Shown piece after piece: positions 51,880 through 60,018 of a DNA stretch of 64,000 nucleotides. The position numbers and the translations under genes were made by a program. The notes below the pieces were generated by a model. The model had not been told where the DNA came from and did not search any database. It saw nothing but the letters and a program-made list of their open reading frames with translations. This DNA is from Synergistaceae bacterium (GTDB taxonomy: Bacteria > Synergistota > Synergistia > Synergistales > Aminithiophilaceae), in the NCBI GenBank assembly GCA_016756725.1, contig JAESII010000004.1, positions 248,001 to 312,000 of the forward strand, read 5' to 3'. Positions within the stretch are counted from its first letter, which is position 1. Each line of letters opens with the position of its first letter.

Positions 51880-53142
51880 TCAGCGGGACAGGCGGACCTC
51901 GGCCGCGGCGGCATGGGCCTCAAGCCCTTCGGCCCGGGCCAGGGCGGCCGCCACGGGAGCGAGGCGAGCCACTCCCTCGGCGGTCATCCTCTGACGGGTG
52001 CAGACCTTGAGAAAGGTTCCCGCCCAGACGCCTCCCGTGTAGCGAGAGGCCCTCAAGGTGGGCAGGGTGTGGTTCGGTCCGGCCACGTAATCGCCGAAGA
52101 CTTCCGCCGAAAGGGCTCCGACGAACAGGGCCCCGTAGTTGTGGAGCCTTCCTACCAGGGCCTCGGCGTCGTCCACGACGAGTTCAAGATGTTCCGGCGC
52201 GTAGTCGTCGGCGACGGAACAGGCTTCGATGAGGTCGTCGACGACGAGGATCTCGCCGTTGTCCTCCCAGGCCCGGCGCGCCATCGTCTCGCCCATCGCG
52301 GCGAGGCGTCTCTCGACGGCGTCGGCCACGGCCCGGGCCAGGACCTCGTCGTCGGTGACGACGATCCCCCGAGCCTCCAGGTCATGCTCCGACTGGGCCA
52401 GCAGGTCGGCTGCGATCAGCTCGGCGTCGGCCCCGCCGTCGGCGATGACGAGGACCTCGCTGGGACCGGCGATGAAGTCGATCCCCACCGGGCCGTAACA
52501 CTGACGCTTCGCCTCAGTGACGTAGCGGTTGCCCGGTCCGACGATCATGTCGACGGGGCGGATCTGCTTGGTCCCCCAGGTGAAGGCAGCCACGGCCTGG
52601 GCGCCGCCGAGGGCGTAGATCTCGTCGACGCCGGCGATGGCCAGAGCCGTCAGCGTCGCCGGATGGATCCGGTCCGTCCCTTTCATGACGGGAGTCGTGG
52701 CGACGACGCGGCCCACGCCGGCCACGCGGGCCGGAAGGGCCAGCATGAGGGCCGTCGAGAAAAGGGGAAACCCCCCGCCCGGGACGTAGCAGCAGCAGGA
52801 GGGGACAGGCAGGACGCGATGGCCCAGGAAGACGCCGGGACTCATCTCCCTCTCGGGAAGCTCCGTCAGGACCGTCTTCTGCCTTTCGGCGAAGGAGCGG
52901 ATGTTGGCCGCCCCATCCTCCATGAGGCCGATCAGGCCGGCGTCGACGAGAGAACGGGCCTCGTCGATCTCCTCGGGGCTGACGCGGAAGACGCTGCGGG
53001 ATGTGGCGTCGAAACGCCGGGAATAGTCGGCCAGGGCCCGGTCCCCGCCCTTGCGGACGTCGTCGATGATGGCCGCCACCTCCTCCCGGAGACGGGACGT
53101 CTCCTCAGGAAGGCGCGGCTTGGGCTGCTTTACGATGCGCAT
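51880..53142 (-). CDS. Histidinol dehydrogenase family protein (stand-alone)
   Basis: A 420-residue NAD+-dependent zinc dehydrogenase of the HisD fold. Conserved: IVGPGNRYVTEAKRQCYG and IAGPSEVLVIAD, zinc ligands Gln and His in LLAQSEHDLE, the catalytic pair in APEHLELV, and GPNHTLPT. The segment CCCYVPGGGFPLFSTALMLA differs from biosynthetic HisD and resembles paralogues acting on other alcohols, such as sulfopropanediol or sulfolactate. No other his gene is near, so I leave the symbol blank. The start chosen (53142) has GGGAGA at a good distance; an upstream GTG/ATG extension to 53193 is possible. Confidence 0.85.
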   Translation of the reverse strand: MRIVKQPKPRLPEETSRLREEVAAIIDDVRKGGDRALADYSRRFDATSRSVFRVSPEEIDEARSLVDAGLIGLMEDGAANIRSFAERQKTVLTELPEREMSPGVFLGHRVLPVPSCCCYVPGGGFPLFSTALMLALPARVAGVGRVVATTPVMKGTDRIHPATLTALAIAGVDEIYALGGAQAVAAFTWGTKQIRPVDMIVGPGNRYVTEAKRQCYGPVGIDFIAGPSEVLVIADGGADAELIAADLLAQSEHDLEARGIVVTDDEVLARAVADAVERRLAAMGETMARRAWEDNGEILVVDDLIEACSVADDYAPEHLELVVDDAEALVGRLHNYGALFVGALSAEVFGDYVAGPNHTLPTLRASRYTGGVWAGTFLKVCTRQRMTAEGVARLAPVAAALARAEGLEAHAAAAEVRLSR

Positions 53143-53219
53143 CAGTCTGTCTCTCCCTTCGGCGGCAACGCGATGGCGCTTCACCGCGGTCATTCTTCAG
53201 GAGACCATTCTACCTCATC

Positions 53220-53268
53220 GAAAAAGAGGGTGCCTCTTTCCCAAGGGCAGGGAAAAGAGACACCCTCA
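53220..53268 (-). terminator. Terminator of the Synergist-CTERM gene at 53285
   Basis: On the minus strand GAGGGTGTCTC... pairs with ...GAGGCACCCTC over about 17 bp with one mismatch and inner CCC/GGG, followed by TTTTT. It separates the CTERM gene from the dehydrogenase gene downstream. Confidence 0.8.
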
Positions 53269-53284
53269 AGCCTATCCGCGAGGA

Positions 53285-54007
53285 CTAGCGCCGCATGAGG
53301 AGGCAGGCCAGAGGCAGCAGGAAGAGGGCCCCGCCGGCTCCGGCGAGGGAGCAGCCGCCGCCGATGGAGTCGTCGTAGGCGGTGCGGAAGGTCCAGATGG
53401 GCGAGATCGTCACGTTGCCCTCTCCGTCACGGGCCCGGATCTGCCAGAAGTATTTCTTCGACGACTCCAGGGAAACGTCAAAAAGAGACAGGGAGAGGTT
53501 CTGAGCCTGACGCTCCATCGTGACGGCGTTCTCGCCGAGGTAGACGTCGAAAAGGAGACCCTCCCTGTCGGCCCTCCAGTGGAGGGTCACCCTCCCGAAG
53601 GGGACTTCCTCGGCGTCGGCGCCGGTGGGGTAGACCCGTTCCAGCTGAGCGGCCTCGATGGCCGCCGTCGAGAAGGAGTGGACCTTGCAGGCGATTTCCT
53701 CGTCGCCGCTGACGGCGCAGGCCTGCCAGTAATAGGTCCTGGAGGTCTCGACGACGACGTCGGCCATGGGAAGGCTGCTGTCGGAGAGAGTGACGGGGTT
53801 CATCTGACCGGCGCTCTCGCCGAAGCGGAGCCGGTAGGTCATGTCGGGGTATTCTTCCCAGATGAGGGTCAGCCGTCCCCGAGGGACGTCACCGCTCCCG
53901 CTGGCGGGATAGATGGCGTCAAGCGGGGCGGCAAGGGCCATCGTGGCGGAAAGAAAAAGCAGCAGCAGGGCAAGGGCAGCAGGGCGTCGGCGGGAAGAAC
54001 CTCCCAT
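53285..54007 (-). CDS. Secreted protein with Synergist-CTERM sorting signal, two FN3-like domains
   Basis: A 240-residue surface protein. Signal peptide (~1-30, ending TMALAAPLDA) is followed by two ~95-residue beta sandwiches with matching landmarks (PRGRLTLIWEEY / PFGRVTLHWRAD; TYYWQACA / KYFWQIRA), similar to fibronectin-III modules. The end, GGGCSLAGAGGALFLLPLAC then LLMRR, is the Gly-Gly-Cys + hydrophobic helix + basic tail of the Synergist-CTERM domain, predicted to be cut or lipid-modified for surface display. ATG 54007 follows GGAGAGG. The ligand is unknown. Confidence 0.8.
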   Translation of the reverse strand: MGGSSRRRPAALALLLLFLSATMALAAPLDAIYPASGSGDVPRGRLTLIWEEYPDMTYRLRFGESAGQMNPVTLSDSSLPMADVVVETSRTYYWQACAVSGDEEIACKVHSFSTAAIEAAQLERVYPTGADAEEVPFGRVTLHWRADREGLLFDVYLGENAVTMERQAQNLSLSLFDVSLESSKKYFWQIRARDGEGNVTISPIWTFRTAYDDSIGGGCSLAGAGGALFLLPLACLLMRR

Positions 54008-54124
54008 GGAAGCCACCTCTCCTTCAAAATGGTTTCTTCTGTCCATCCTAAGCGGAACAGCCTCTTTCGTCCATGTCCGGCCGAGGGCCGGTCGGACCTT
54101 TTCGGTCCTCCCGCCGCCGAGGCC

Positions 54125-54967
54125 TCACTGGAGCCGGGCCTGGATTTCGCTCTTGCCGACGGAGGTGACGGCCAGGTTCGTGATCCGTTTCGTCAGACTC
54201 GCCACGAACTCCCGTGACGTGCCCCGATAGTCGACCTCGATCAGGCCCGTCCCGTTGGCGTAGCCTGTCGCCTTGGCCCCGTTCACTCCGGCCAGATGAC
54301 GGCACGTCGCCAGGATCTCGTTGAGCTGGCTGAAGGAGGAAAGATTCGCCAGGGACAGACGGAGAACCGACGACGTCTCCCCGCCTCCGACACCCTGGGC
54401 CGAAGCGGGCGACTCCCCTTTGGTCAGTTCGGCGCCCATGAGGCGTGCCGCCTCCTGGAGGGCTTTTTCCCGGGCCTCGCCGGCGCTGTAACCGAGCTGC
54501 TTACCCGACGTCGTGCCGGAAAAGACGTACCTTCCCGTCGACGTGGCGTAGGCCTCGACGGCCAGCTCCGCTGTGGCCGTGAAGAGGCCGAACTCGTTCT
54601 GCCTCGCCTCGGGAAGGCTGACCCTGCCCGAGACGAAAAGCCCCAGACCATACTGGGAACGGAGCTTGACGATGGCCTCCACGTCCCCCTCAAGGGCAAG
54701 GCGCGCCGCCTTGCTCCGGCGGATCTCCTCCATCCTCTTGGGGTTGACGACGTTGTAGCCCTCCGCAAGGAGGATCTCCAGGATCGTGGCCTCGGCCGTC
54801 CCCAGGGACTGCCCCGAGCCGTCGGGAGAGGCCGTGCCGTCATGGATGACGACGGCGACGGACTCCTTCTTCGACAGGGCGGCCCCGGCCGGGCCGGACG
54901 GCACGAGAAGGACGAGGGCAAGAAGGGCCGGCAGGAGACACCCCGTCAAGGCCCGCTGTCTGGACAT
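54125..54967 (-). CDS. Exported protein, probable partner of the CsgG-like protein
   Basis: A 280-residue protein with signal peptide to about PAGAALSKKE. The N-terminal half has a CsgG/FlgT-like pattern (VAVVIHDGT, ILEILLAEGYNVVNPKRMEE, GLGLFVSGRVSLPEAR). The C-terminal ~80 residues (SQLNEILATCRHLAGVNGAK, IEVDYRGTSREFVASLTKRI) resemble small secretin/FlgT-type ring domains. ATG 54967 lies 14 bases after the CsgG-like stop, so the two are cotranscribed and may form an outer-membrane assembly together. Confidence 0.6.
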   Translation of the reverse strand: MSRQRALTGCLLPALLALVLLVPSGPAGAALSKKESVAVVIHDGTASPDGSGQSLGTAEATILEILLAEGYNVVNPKRMEEIRRSKAARLALEGDVEAIVKLRSQYGLGLFVSGRVSLPEARQNEFGLFTATAELAVEAYATSTGRYVFSGTTSGKQLGYSAGEAREKALQEAARLMGAELTKGESPASAQGVGGGETSSVLRLSLANLSSFSQLNEILATCRHLAGVNGAKATGYANGTGLIEVDYRGTSREFVASLTKRITNLAVTSVGKSEIQARLQ

Positions 54968-54981
54968 GGCCGCCCCCGCCC

Positions 54982-56385
54982 TCACAGCTTGTATTTGGCC
55001 CGGTATTCCAGGGCCGGCCGGTAGGCGGGATTGATCTCGAGGGCCCTGTCGAGCCACTGGGTGGAGTCCTTGCGTCGTCCCAGCTTGTGGGCCGTTCGGG
55101 CCGCCCAGTAGGCGTCGAGGTAGTTTCCGTCGTAGGCCTCGAAGGCATTCACGAAGGCCCCGTAGGCCTTGGAGTACTGGCCTTTGGAGTAGCTGTAATA
55201 GCCTCCCCTGTGGGAGATGAGGATGGCGTTCTTCGTCGCCCCGTCGATGGGGTAGGTCTCGACGACATCGATCTGATCCGACTGGTCCGCCGCTGAAGGC
55301 GACGGCTGAGACGGGGCGGAAACGGTCGCGGCCGGCGCTGGAGCCGCCGTCTCGACGGCTGCCGGAGCGGGCTGGGGCGGGGCGGGCACCGCCGCCGCCG
55401 AGAGCTGGACCGACGAGGTCTGATCGGGAGCTCCGATCTGGGCCAGGGCCTGGCGGGACCGGCTGTGGAGCTGCTCCTTTTCGACGTCGCCGAAGAAGAA
55501 CTCCACCCTATCGCCCCGCTCGAGATCGCTTCCCCTGCCCTTGACGACGGCGCACTTGGCGTAGCGGGCCTGAACGTCATCGGCCTTGAGGATCGCCAGG
55601 GTCTCCTTCTCCACGTCGAGGATGGACCCGTCGATGCCGATGACGGGGTTGGTCTCCATATAGACCCGCAGGAGCTGCCCCTTTTCGACGCCGCCCGAAC
55701 TGCCCACATCGACGGTCACGACCGACGACGACGACGAGAGGACGTTGTAGGCGTGGGGACTCACCTCGCTGACAAGGCGCCTGGCGATCTTGCGGACGCA
55801 GTCGTAGGTGGCCGCCGAGAGCAGGCCGCCGCTTTCTCCCTGGCCCAGGACAAGACCGCCCACATAGGCTCCCTCAAGGGAGTGGTCGGCCATGCCCGAT
55901 TCGCGGATCGACGTCCTCACCTCGCCCGTCTCGACGTCGACGACGCGGACGTCGAGGGAGACCTTGGCCTTCGTCTCCCCCACGGCGACGCCCACGCCGA
56001 CGCCGATCAGGGGAAGAACGCCGCCGGACGTCTTCGTGGTGAACTCCGTGATCGCCCCGGTGATGATGCAGTGGACCCCGACGAGACGGCCCAGGGAGAC
56101 GGCCGTCCCCGTATCGATGAGGCCGGAGGCGGCCAGGCTCTGTTCGCGGGCGACACCCTCGAGCTGGCTCCTCTCGTAGACCGAGAAGGCTCCGGTCCGG
56201 ACCAGCTCCGTCGTCAACATGTCCGTGATGCCCCGTCGGACGGCGTCGTCCACTTCGGACGACCCGGTGGCGTTGTTCTGAAATTCCAGGACGGCGATCT
56301 TCATCTTCGCCTGGGCGGCGGGGGCCAGAAGAAACAGGACGAACAGGGGAAGCAGGAGCAGGACCGATCTTCTTTCACGCGACAA
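54982..56385 (-). CDS. CsgG-family outer-membrane/curli-assembly-like protein with TPR tail
   Basis: A 467-residue exported protein. The signal peptide ends near APAAQAKMK. A CsgG-type domain fills ~26-225 (KIAVLEFQNNATGSSEVDDA, MLTTELVRTGAFSVYERSQL, GRLVGVHCIITGAITEF). A Pro/Ala-rich linker (~330-375) and TPR-like helices at the C-terminus (SKAYGAFVNAFEAYDGNYLD, DRALEINPAYRPALEYR) follow. The start is the TTG at 56385, spaced well from GGAGGTG; a GTG nine bases upstream lies inside that site. The mature N-terminus lacks a lipobox Cys, unlike CsgG. Role: a secretion or envelope ring is inferred. Confidence 0.72.
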   Translation of the reverse strand: MSRERRSVLLLLPLFVLFLLAPAAQAKMKIAVLEFQNNATGSSEVDDAVRRGITDMLTTELVRTGAFSVYERSQLEGVAREQSLAASGLIDTGTAVSLGRLVGVHCIITGAITEFTTKTSGGVLPLIGVGVGVAVGETKAKVSLDVRVVDVETGEVRTSIRESGMADHSLEGAYVGGLVLGQGESGGLLSAATYDCVRKIARRLVSEVSPHAYNVLSSSSSVVTVDVGSSGGVEKGQLLRVYMETNPVIGIDGSILDVEKETLAILKADDVQARYAKCAVVKGRGSDLERGDRVEFFFGDVEKEQLHSRSRQALAQIGAPDQTSSVQLSAAAVPAPPQPAPAAVETAAPAPAATVSAPSQPSPSAADQSDQIDVVETYPIDGATKNAILISHRGGYYSYSKGQYSKAYGAFVNAFEAYDGNYLDAYWAARTAHKLGRRKDSTQWLDRALEINPAYRPALEYRAKYKL

Positions 56386-56483
56386 GGCAGGCACCTCCAG
56401 ATTTTTGCATCCTCAATGAAACGCGCCGAGGATAGCAGGGCTCTTCTCAATTATAGCCAAAAGATTCTGCTTCGGAGATTACC

Positions 56484-56519
56484 GAAAAAAGAGGAGGACC
56501 GCCTTTAGCGGTCCTCCTC
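56484..56519 (-). terminator. Terminator of the beta-helix gene
   Basis: GAGGAGGACCGC and GCGGTCCTCCTC pair perfectly around a CTTTA-type loop. The minus strand continues into six Ts (plus-strand A run 56484-56490). Confidence 0.85.
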
Positions 56520-56550
56520 TTTCAGCTCCTGTGCCCTCGCCCCCCTTGTG

Positions 56551-57936
56551 TCAGGAAGAGCCCCTCCTGCCCAGGAAAAGGAGCGGCAAGGCAAGGGCGG
56601 CAAGCCAGGGGGAGAATCCCAGGGCGCAGCCGCCGCTTTCCGACTCCTCCGTGCCCGTAAAGGCCTCGCGGAGCCAGGGGGCGTAGAGAACGTTTCCCGT
56701 GACGCCGTCACCCTGACCTCCGGGGTTGTCCTCGCTCTCCTTTGGCCCCGTCTCGTCGCCCCACCAGTTGTTTCGGGCATCGAGGTCAACGGCTGCGTCG
56801 TTGCGGAGGGCCCAGATCCCGTTGCCGGCGAAGTTGTTGTTCCTCACCGTCACCGTCGAGGCGTCGAAGCGGGCCGCCTTGGCCTCGACGAGACGGAATC
56901 CCTCGTCGTTCTCGTAAAGGTGGTTTCTCTCGATGGCCACCTCTCCGGGAAGGAGGGGGAAGAGGCTGTCCACGGCAAGGGCCGTCCCGGTGCCGGAGAG
57001 GACGTTTTCGGCCACCGTCACCCGGGTCCGGCTCGACCCGAGATAGCCCAGCCTCTGGAGACGGATGCCGTAGGAGAAGGCGCCGCGGATCTGGTTGCGG
57101 AGGATCTCCGTCGTCCTCTCGGCGTTGCCCAGGTAGAGGGCCGTCCCCCCTCCGGGGCCGTTGACGGCGAAGCGGTTGTCGCTGATGGTCACCTCGACGG
57201 GCTCGGCGGCCGATCCCATCTCCTCGACGACAAGGCCGAAGGAGAGGCAGTCGATGAAATCATTGGCGGTGATCTCCACCGTTCCCCGGACGATCCTCCC
57301 CAGGGAGATTCCGCCTGTGAGGTCGATGAAGTCGTTGTCGTCGATGACGAGGGCCGTCGCCGCTCCCCGGGCGATGTCGCCTCCCAGGGACTGGCCGGCA
57401 AGACTGATGCCGAAGGCACCCCCCCCGAGAAAGACGTTCTTTTCAATGATCGTCTCGGCGCCGTCCAGAGGCGCCGAGAAGTGGATGGCCTGGGCCGTGA
57501 GACCGTCGAAAAGGCAGGAGACGATGGAAACATCGTCCCCCTGAGGGACCTCGAAGAGGAGCCCCTGCTCCGCGCCGGTCACGGTGAAGCCCTCGAAGAC
57601 GAGGCCGCTGGCGCGGACGGCAAGAGCCGAAGGCGCCCCGCCGCCGTCGAGGATCGTCCGGGCCGCCCCCTGGAGGGAGCGGATCCGCAGGCTTCCCGCT
57701 GTGATGACGAGGCTTTCCTCGTAAAGGCCGGGACCGACGACGATCTCGTCGCCCTCGCCGGCCCGGTCAAGGGCATACTGGAGGGTCCGGAAGGCCCCTT
57801 CGGCCGGATCGCGGCCGAAGGCGGGATCGTCCGTTCCGGACGGCGAGACATGCCACGTCGCCGCCGACGCCGGAGCGGCAAGGACGACGAGGGCCAGGGC
57901 CCAGACCAGAAAGACCGTCATCCACCGATAGCGCAT
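56551..57936 (-). CDS. Secreted right-handed beta-helix protein with Synergist-CTERM signal
   Basis: A 461-residue surface protein. Signal peptide to about PASAATWHV is followed by a parallel beta-helix. The opening FRTLQYALDRAGEGDEIVVG is typical of NosD/pectate-lyase-like repeats, with later rungs such as ITANDFIDC and VTISDNRFAV. The C-terminal ESGGCALGFSPWLAALALPL then LFLGRRGSS is a second Synergist-CTERM tail. Function is probably carbohydrate binding or cleavage at the surface, but no catalytic triad could be assigned. ATG 57936 follows GGAAAGGAGGG. Confidence 0.8.
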   Translation of the reverse strand: MRYRWMTVFLVWALALVVLAAPASAATWHVSPSGTDDPAFGRDPAEGAFRTLQYALDRAGEGDEIVVGPGLYEESLVITAGSLRIRSLQGAARTILDGGGAPSALAVRASGLVFEGFTVTGAEQGLLFEVPQGDDVSIVSCLFDGLTAQAIHFSAPLDGAETIIEKNVFLGGGAFGISLAGQSLGGDIARGAATALVIDDNDFIDLTGGISLGRIVRGTVEITANDFIDCLSFGLVVEEMGSAAEPVEVTISDNRFAVNGPGGGTALYLGNAERTTEILRNQIRGAFSYGIRLQRLGYLGSSRTRVTVAENVLSGTGTALAVDSLFPLLPGEVAIERNHLYENDEGFRLVEAKAARFDASTVTVRNNNFAGNGIWALRNDAAVDLDARNNWWGDETGPKESEDNPGGQGDGVTGNVLYAPWLREAFTGTEESESGGCALGFSPWLAALALPLLFLGRRGSS

Positions 57937-58023
57937 CGTCACCCTCCTTTCCAGGTCAATCTCTGGGAATTCCCAAAGGCAGTTCATTGTACCACGGCGA
58001 AGGAGGGCGGCGCGAGGATCAGC

Positions 58024-59181
58024 CTACCAGTCGCAGAAGTCGAGGGCCATCTGGGCCAGCAGGGCCGAACCCCGCCAGAGAACGCCCTCGTCGAAGTCGA
58101 ACCGGGGGTGATGGTGCGGCTCTCCCGGCCCGCCGCCGAGGAAGAAGAAGGTACCGGGCCTCTCCTGAAGGTAGAGGGCCATGTCCTCGCCGACCATCGT
58201 CGGCTGAGTCAGGGTGACGAGATCCTTCGCCGGCAGCACCCTGAGGGCCGACTGGCGGAAGGCTTCGGTGAAGGTCGGGTCGTTGACGACGGGAGGGGCC
58301 CCCTTGTCCCAGAAGACGATGGCCTCGCCGCCCGACAGGGCGGCCACTCCCCGGGCCAAGTCCTGGACGCGCCGTCCCAGGAGTTCCCGATCGTCGACGG
58401 TAAGGGCCCGGAAGGTCCCCTCGAGATGGACCTCGTGAGGGATGATGTTGAAGGCCTGGCCGCCTTCGATTCTGCCCAGGGAGACGACGGCCGAGTGGGA
58501 GGCCGGTATTTCCCGGCTCACCAGGGTCTGGACGGCGACGATGTACTGGCCGGCCATGACGATGGGGTCGATTCCCTTGTGAGGCGCCGCCCCGTGGGTG
58601 CCTCTGCCGCAGAAGGTGACGGTGAAGCGGTCCATGCTGGCCATGGCCGTCCCCGAGAAGGTGCCGATCTGGCCTGTGGCAAGCTCGTCGAAGAGACGCC
58701 CGATGTGGAGACCGCAGACGGCGTCGACACCGTCGAGGGCTCCGGCGGCGATGAGAGCCGCCGCTCCCTTGGCGATCTCCTCGCCGGGCTGAAAGAGGAA
58801 ACGGACGGCGCCGTTCCAGGAGTCGGGGTCCTCGGCGAGGAGAGCCGCCGCTCCGAGAAGCATGGCCATGTGGCCGTCATGGCCGCAGGCGTGCATGGCT
58901 CCGCCGTCGGCGGCGAAGGGCAGGCCCGTCTCTTCGCGGATCGGCAGGGCGTCCATGTCCGTCCGGAGAAGGAGCGTCGGCCCCGGCTTGGGCGATTTCA
59001 GGTCGGCCGCCAACCCGGGACCCAGAGGCCGCGCTTCGAGACCCAGCTCTTTCAGGGCCTCGCCGATGTAGGTTTTTGTCCGCGGAAGCTCGAGGCCGAC
59101 CTCGGCCAGGCGGTGAAGATCCCGCCGCCACCGGACGAGGCGGGGCTGTAGCCCCTTGGCCGCCTTCCCCGTTTGGTTCAT
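58024..59181 (-). CDS. M20-family amidohydrolase (N-acyl amino acid/hippurate hydrolase type)
   Basis: A 385-residue cytoplasmic metallo-amidohydrolase of the M20D group. It has WRRDLHRLAEVGLELPRTK, RTDMDALPIREETG and the metal-binding MHACGHDGHMAMLLGAA, the catalytic QPGEE and the lid domain CGRGTHGAAPHKGIDP. The enzymes deacylate N-acyl or N-aromatic amino acids or cut aminoacyl amides. ATG 59181 follows AAGGAGG. The nucleoside-salvage operon ends in a terminator upstream, so this gene has its own transcript. Confidence 0.93.
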   Translation of the reverse strand: MNQTGKAAKGLQPRLVRWRRDLHRLAEVGLELPRTKTYIGEALKELGLEARPLGPGLAADLKSPKPGPTLLLRTDMDALPIREETGLPFAADGGAMHACGHDGHMAMLLGAAALLAEDPDSWNGAVRFLFQPGEEIAKGAAALIAAGALDGVDAVCGLHIGRLFDELATGQIGTFSGTAMASMDRFTVTFCGRGTHGAAPHKGIDPIVMAGQYIVAVQTLVSREIPASHSAVVSLGRIEGGQAFNIIPHEVHLEGTFRALTVDDRELLGRRVQDLARGVAALSGGEAIVFWDKGAPPVVNDPTFTEAFRQSALRVLPAKDLVTLTQPTMVGEDMALYLQERPGTFFFLGGGPGEPHHHPRFDFDEGVLWRGSALLAQMALDFCDW

Positions 59182-59204
59182 CGCCAATCGCCTCCTTTTT
59201 TCGT

Positions 59205-59236
59205 AAAAAGGGGACGGGACCGAAGGCCCCGTCCCC
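59205..59236 (-). terminator. Terminator of the nucleoside-salvage operon
   Basis: GGGGACGGG and CCCGTCCCC form a 9-bp stem. On the minus strand the right side is followed by five Ts (plus-strand A run 59205-59209), 36 bases after the amidotransferase-like stop. Confidence 0.8.
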
Positions 59237-59271
59237 TCACTCCATCCTAGCCCATAAGGGCCCAAAAGTCC

Positions 59272-60018
59272 CTAGGCCGTCAGCCAGGCGACGAGATTGT
59301 TCCAGAAGCAGCGGTAACCGCTCCAGTCGAGGAATTCCGGGGGACCCCAGTGGGGGGCGCAGTCGGAGGCGAAGGCCGCCGTGCGGCCCTTGCCGCACTG
59401 TCTCAGGGCGATGAAGGGATCTCCGTTGATCGTGGCCGCGACGACGGCGCCGTCGACGGCGACGGTCCGGTTGTAGCCGAGGAAGAAAGGCCACTCCCTC
59501 TCAAGGCCCTCGAAGACGGGATGATCGGGTTCGAGCACTTCGGGAACGACTCCCTGGGGGATCTCGACGCGGTCATCCCCGTCGAGGCAGCGGACGGGCA
59601 GAACGGAGGCGAGGGCTGTCTGCCCCCAGCGCCCCTTGCCGTCGATGCCGGAGAAGGTCATGTAGCCTCCGATCATGCAGAGGGCCCCGCCGCCGAGGAC
59701 CCATTCGGCCAGGAGGGCCGTCCGGTCCGGCGTCCTCCGGCTTTTCGTGAAGGTGGCCGGCGAGAGCAAAAGGGTGTTCGATCCGATGTCGGAGAGGAGA
59801 ACCACGTCGAAGGCCTCGAGGTCCTGCTCCGTCGAGGGAAACTGCTCCGGCGCCAGATGGTTGGGCATGAAGGTCACGTCGTGGCAGCCGCACTCGAGGG
59901 CGGCGATGAGAGCTCCGGCGCCCTCCTCGTATTCGTCGGTCGTGAAGCTGTCGAAGCCCTTGACGTGGATCGTGTGCTTCATCCAGGACTCGCCGGCAAG
60001 AAGAACTCTTTTTTTCAT
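59272..60018 (-). CDS. Class I glutamine amidotransferase-like protein (DUF1355/ThuA-like)
   Basis: A 248-residue cytoplasmic protein with the amidotransferase-like alpha/beta fold. MKKRVLLAGESWMKHTIHVK, DVVLLSDIGSNTLLL and EWVLGGGALCMIGGYMTFSG are visible. In this family the nucleophilic Cys is often absent or displaced; here the elbow reads LCMIGGY, and a catalytic role is uncertain. The start overlaps the M20 stop (ATGA), so it is translated with the preceding gene. It is the last gene of the nucleoside operon. Confidence 0.7.
   Translation of the reverse strand: MKKRVLLAGESWMKHTIHVKGFDSFTTDEYEEGAGALIAALECGCHDVTFMPNHLAPEQFPSTEQDLEAFDVVLLSDIGSNTLLLSPATFTKSRRTPDRTALLAEWVLGGGALCMIGGYMTFSGIDGKGRWGQTALASVLPVRCLDGDDRVEIPQGVVPEVLEPDHPVFEGLEREWPFFLGYNRTVAVDGAVVAATINGDPFIALRQCGKGRTAAFASDCAPHWGPPEFLDWSGYRCFWNNLVAWLTA

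Noticed and set aside
51880-53142. Histidine biosynthesis locus
   Set aside because: No other his gene is nearby and the active-site loop deviates, so I call only the family.
56548-59151. 867-codon plus-strand open frame over the beta-helix and M20 genes
   Set aside because: It is the complement of two recognisable minus-strand genes with good starts and terminators. No domain is visible in it.
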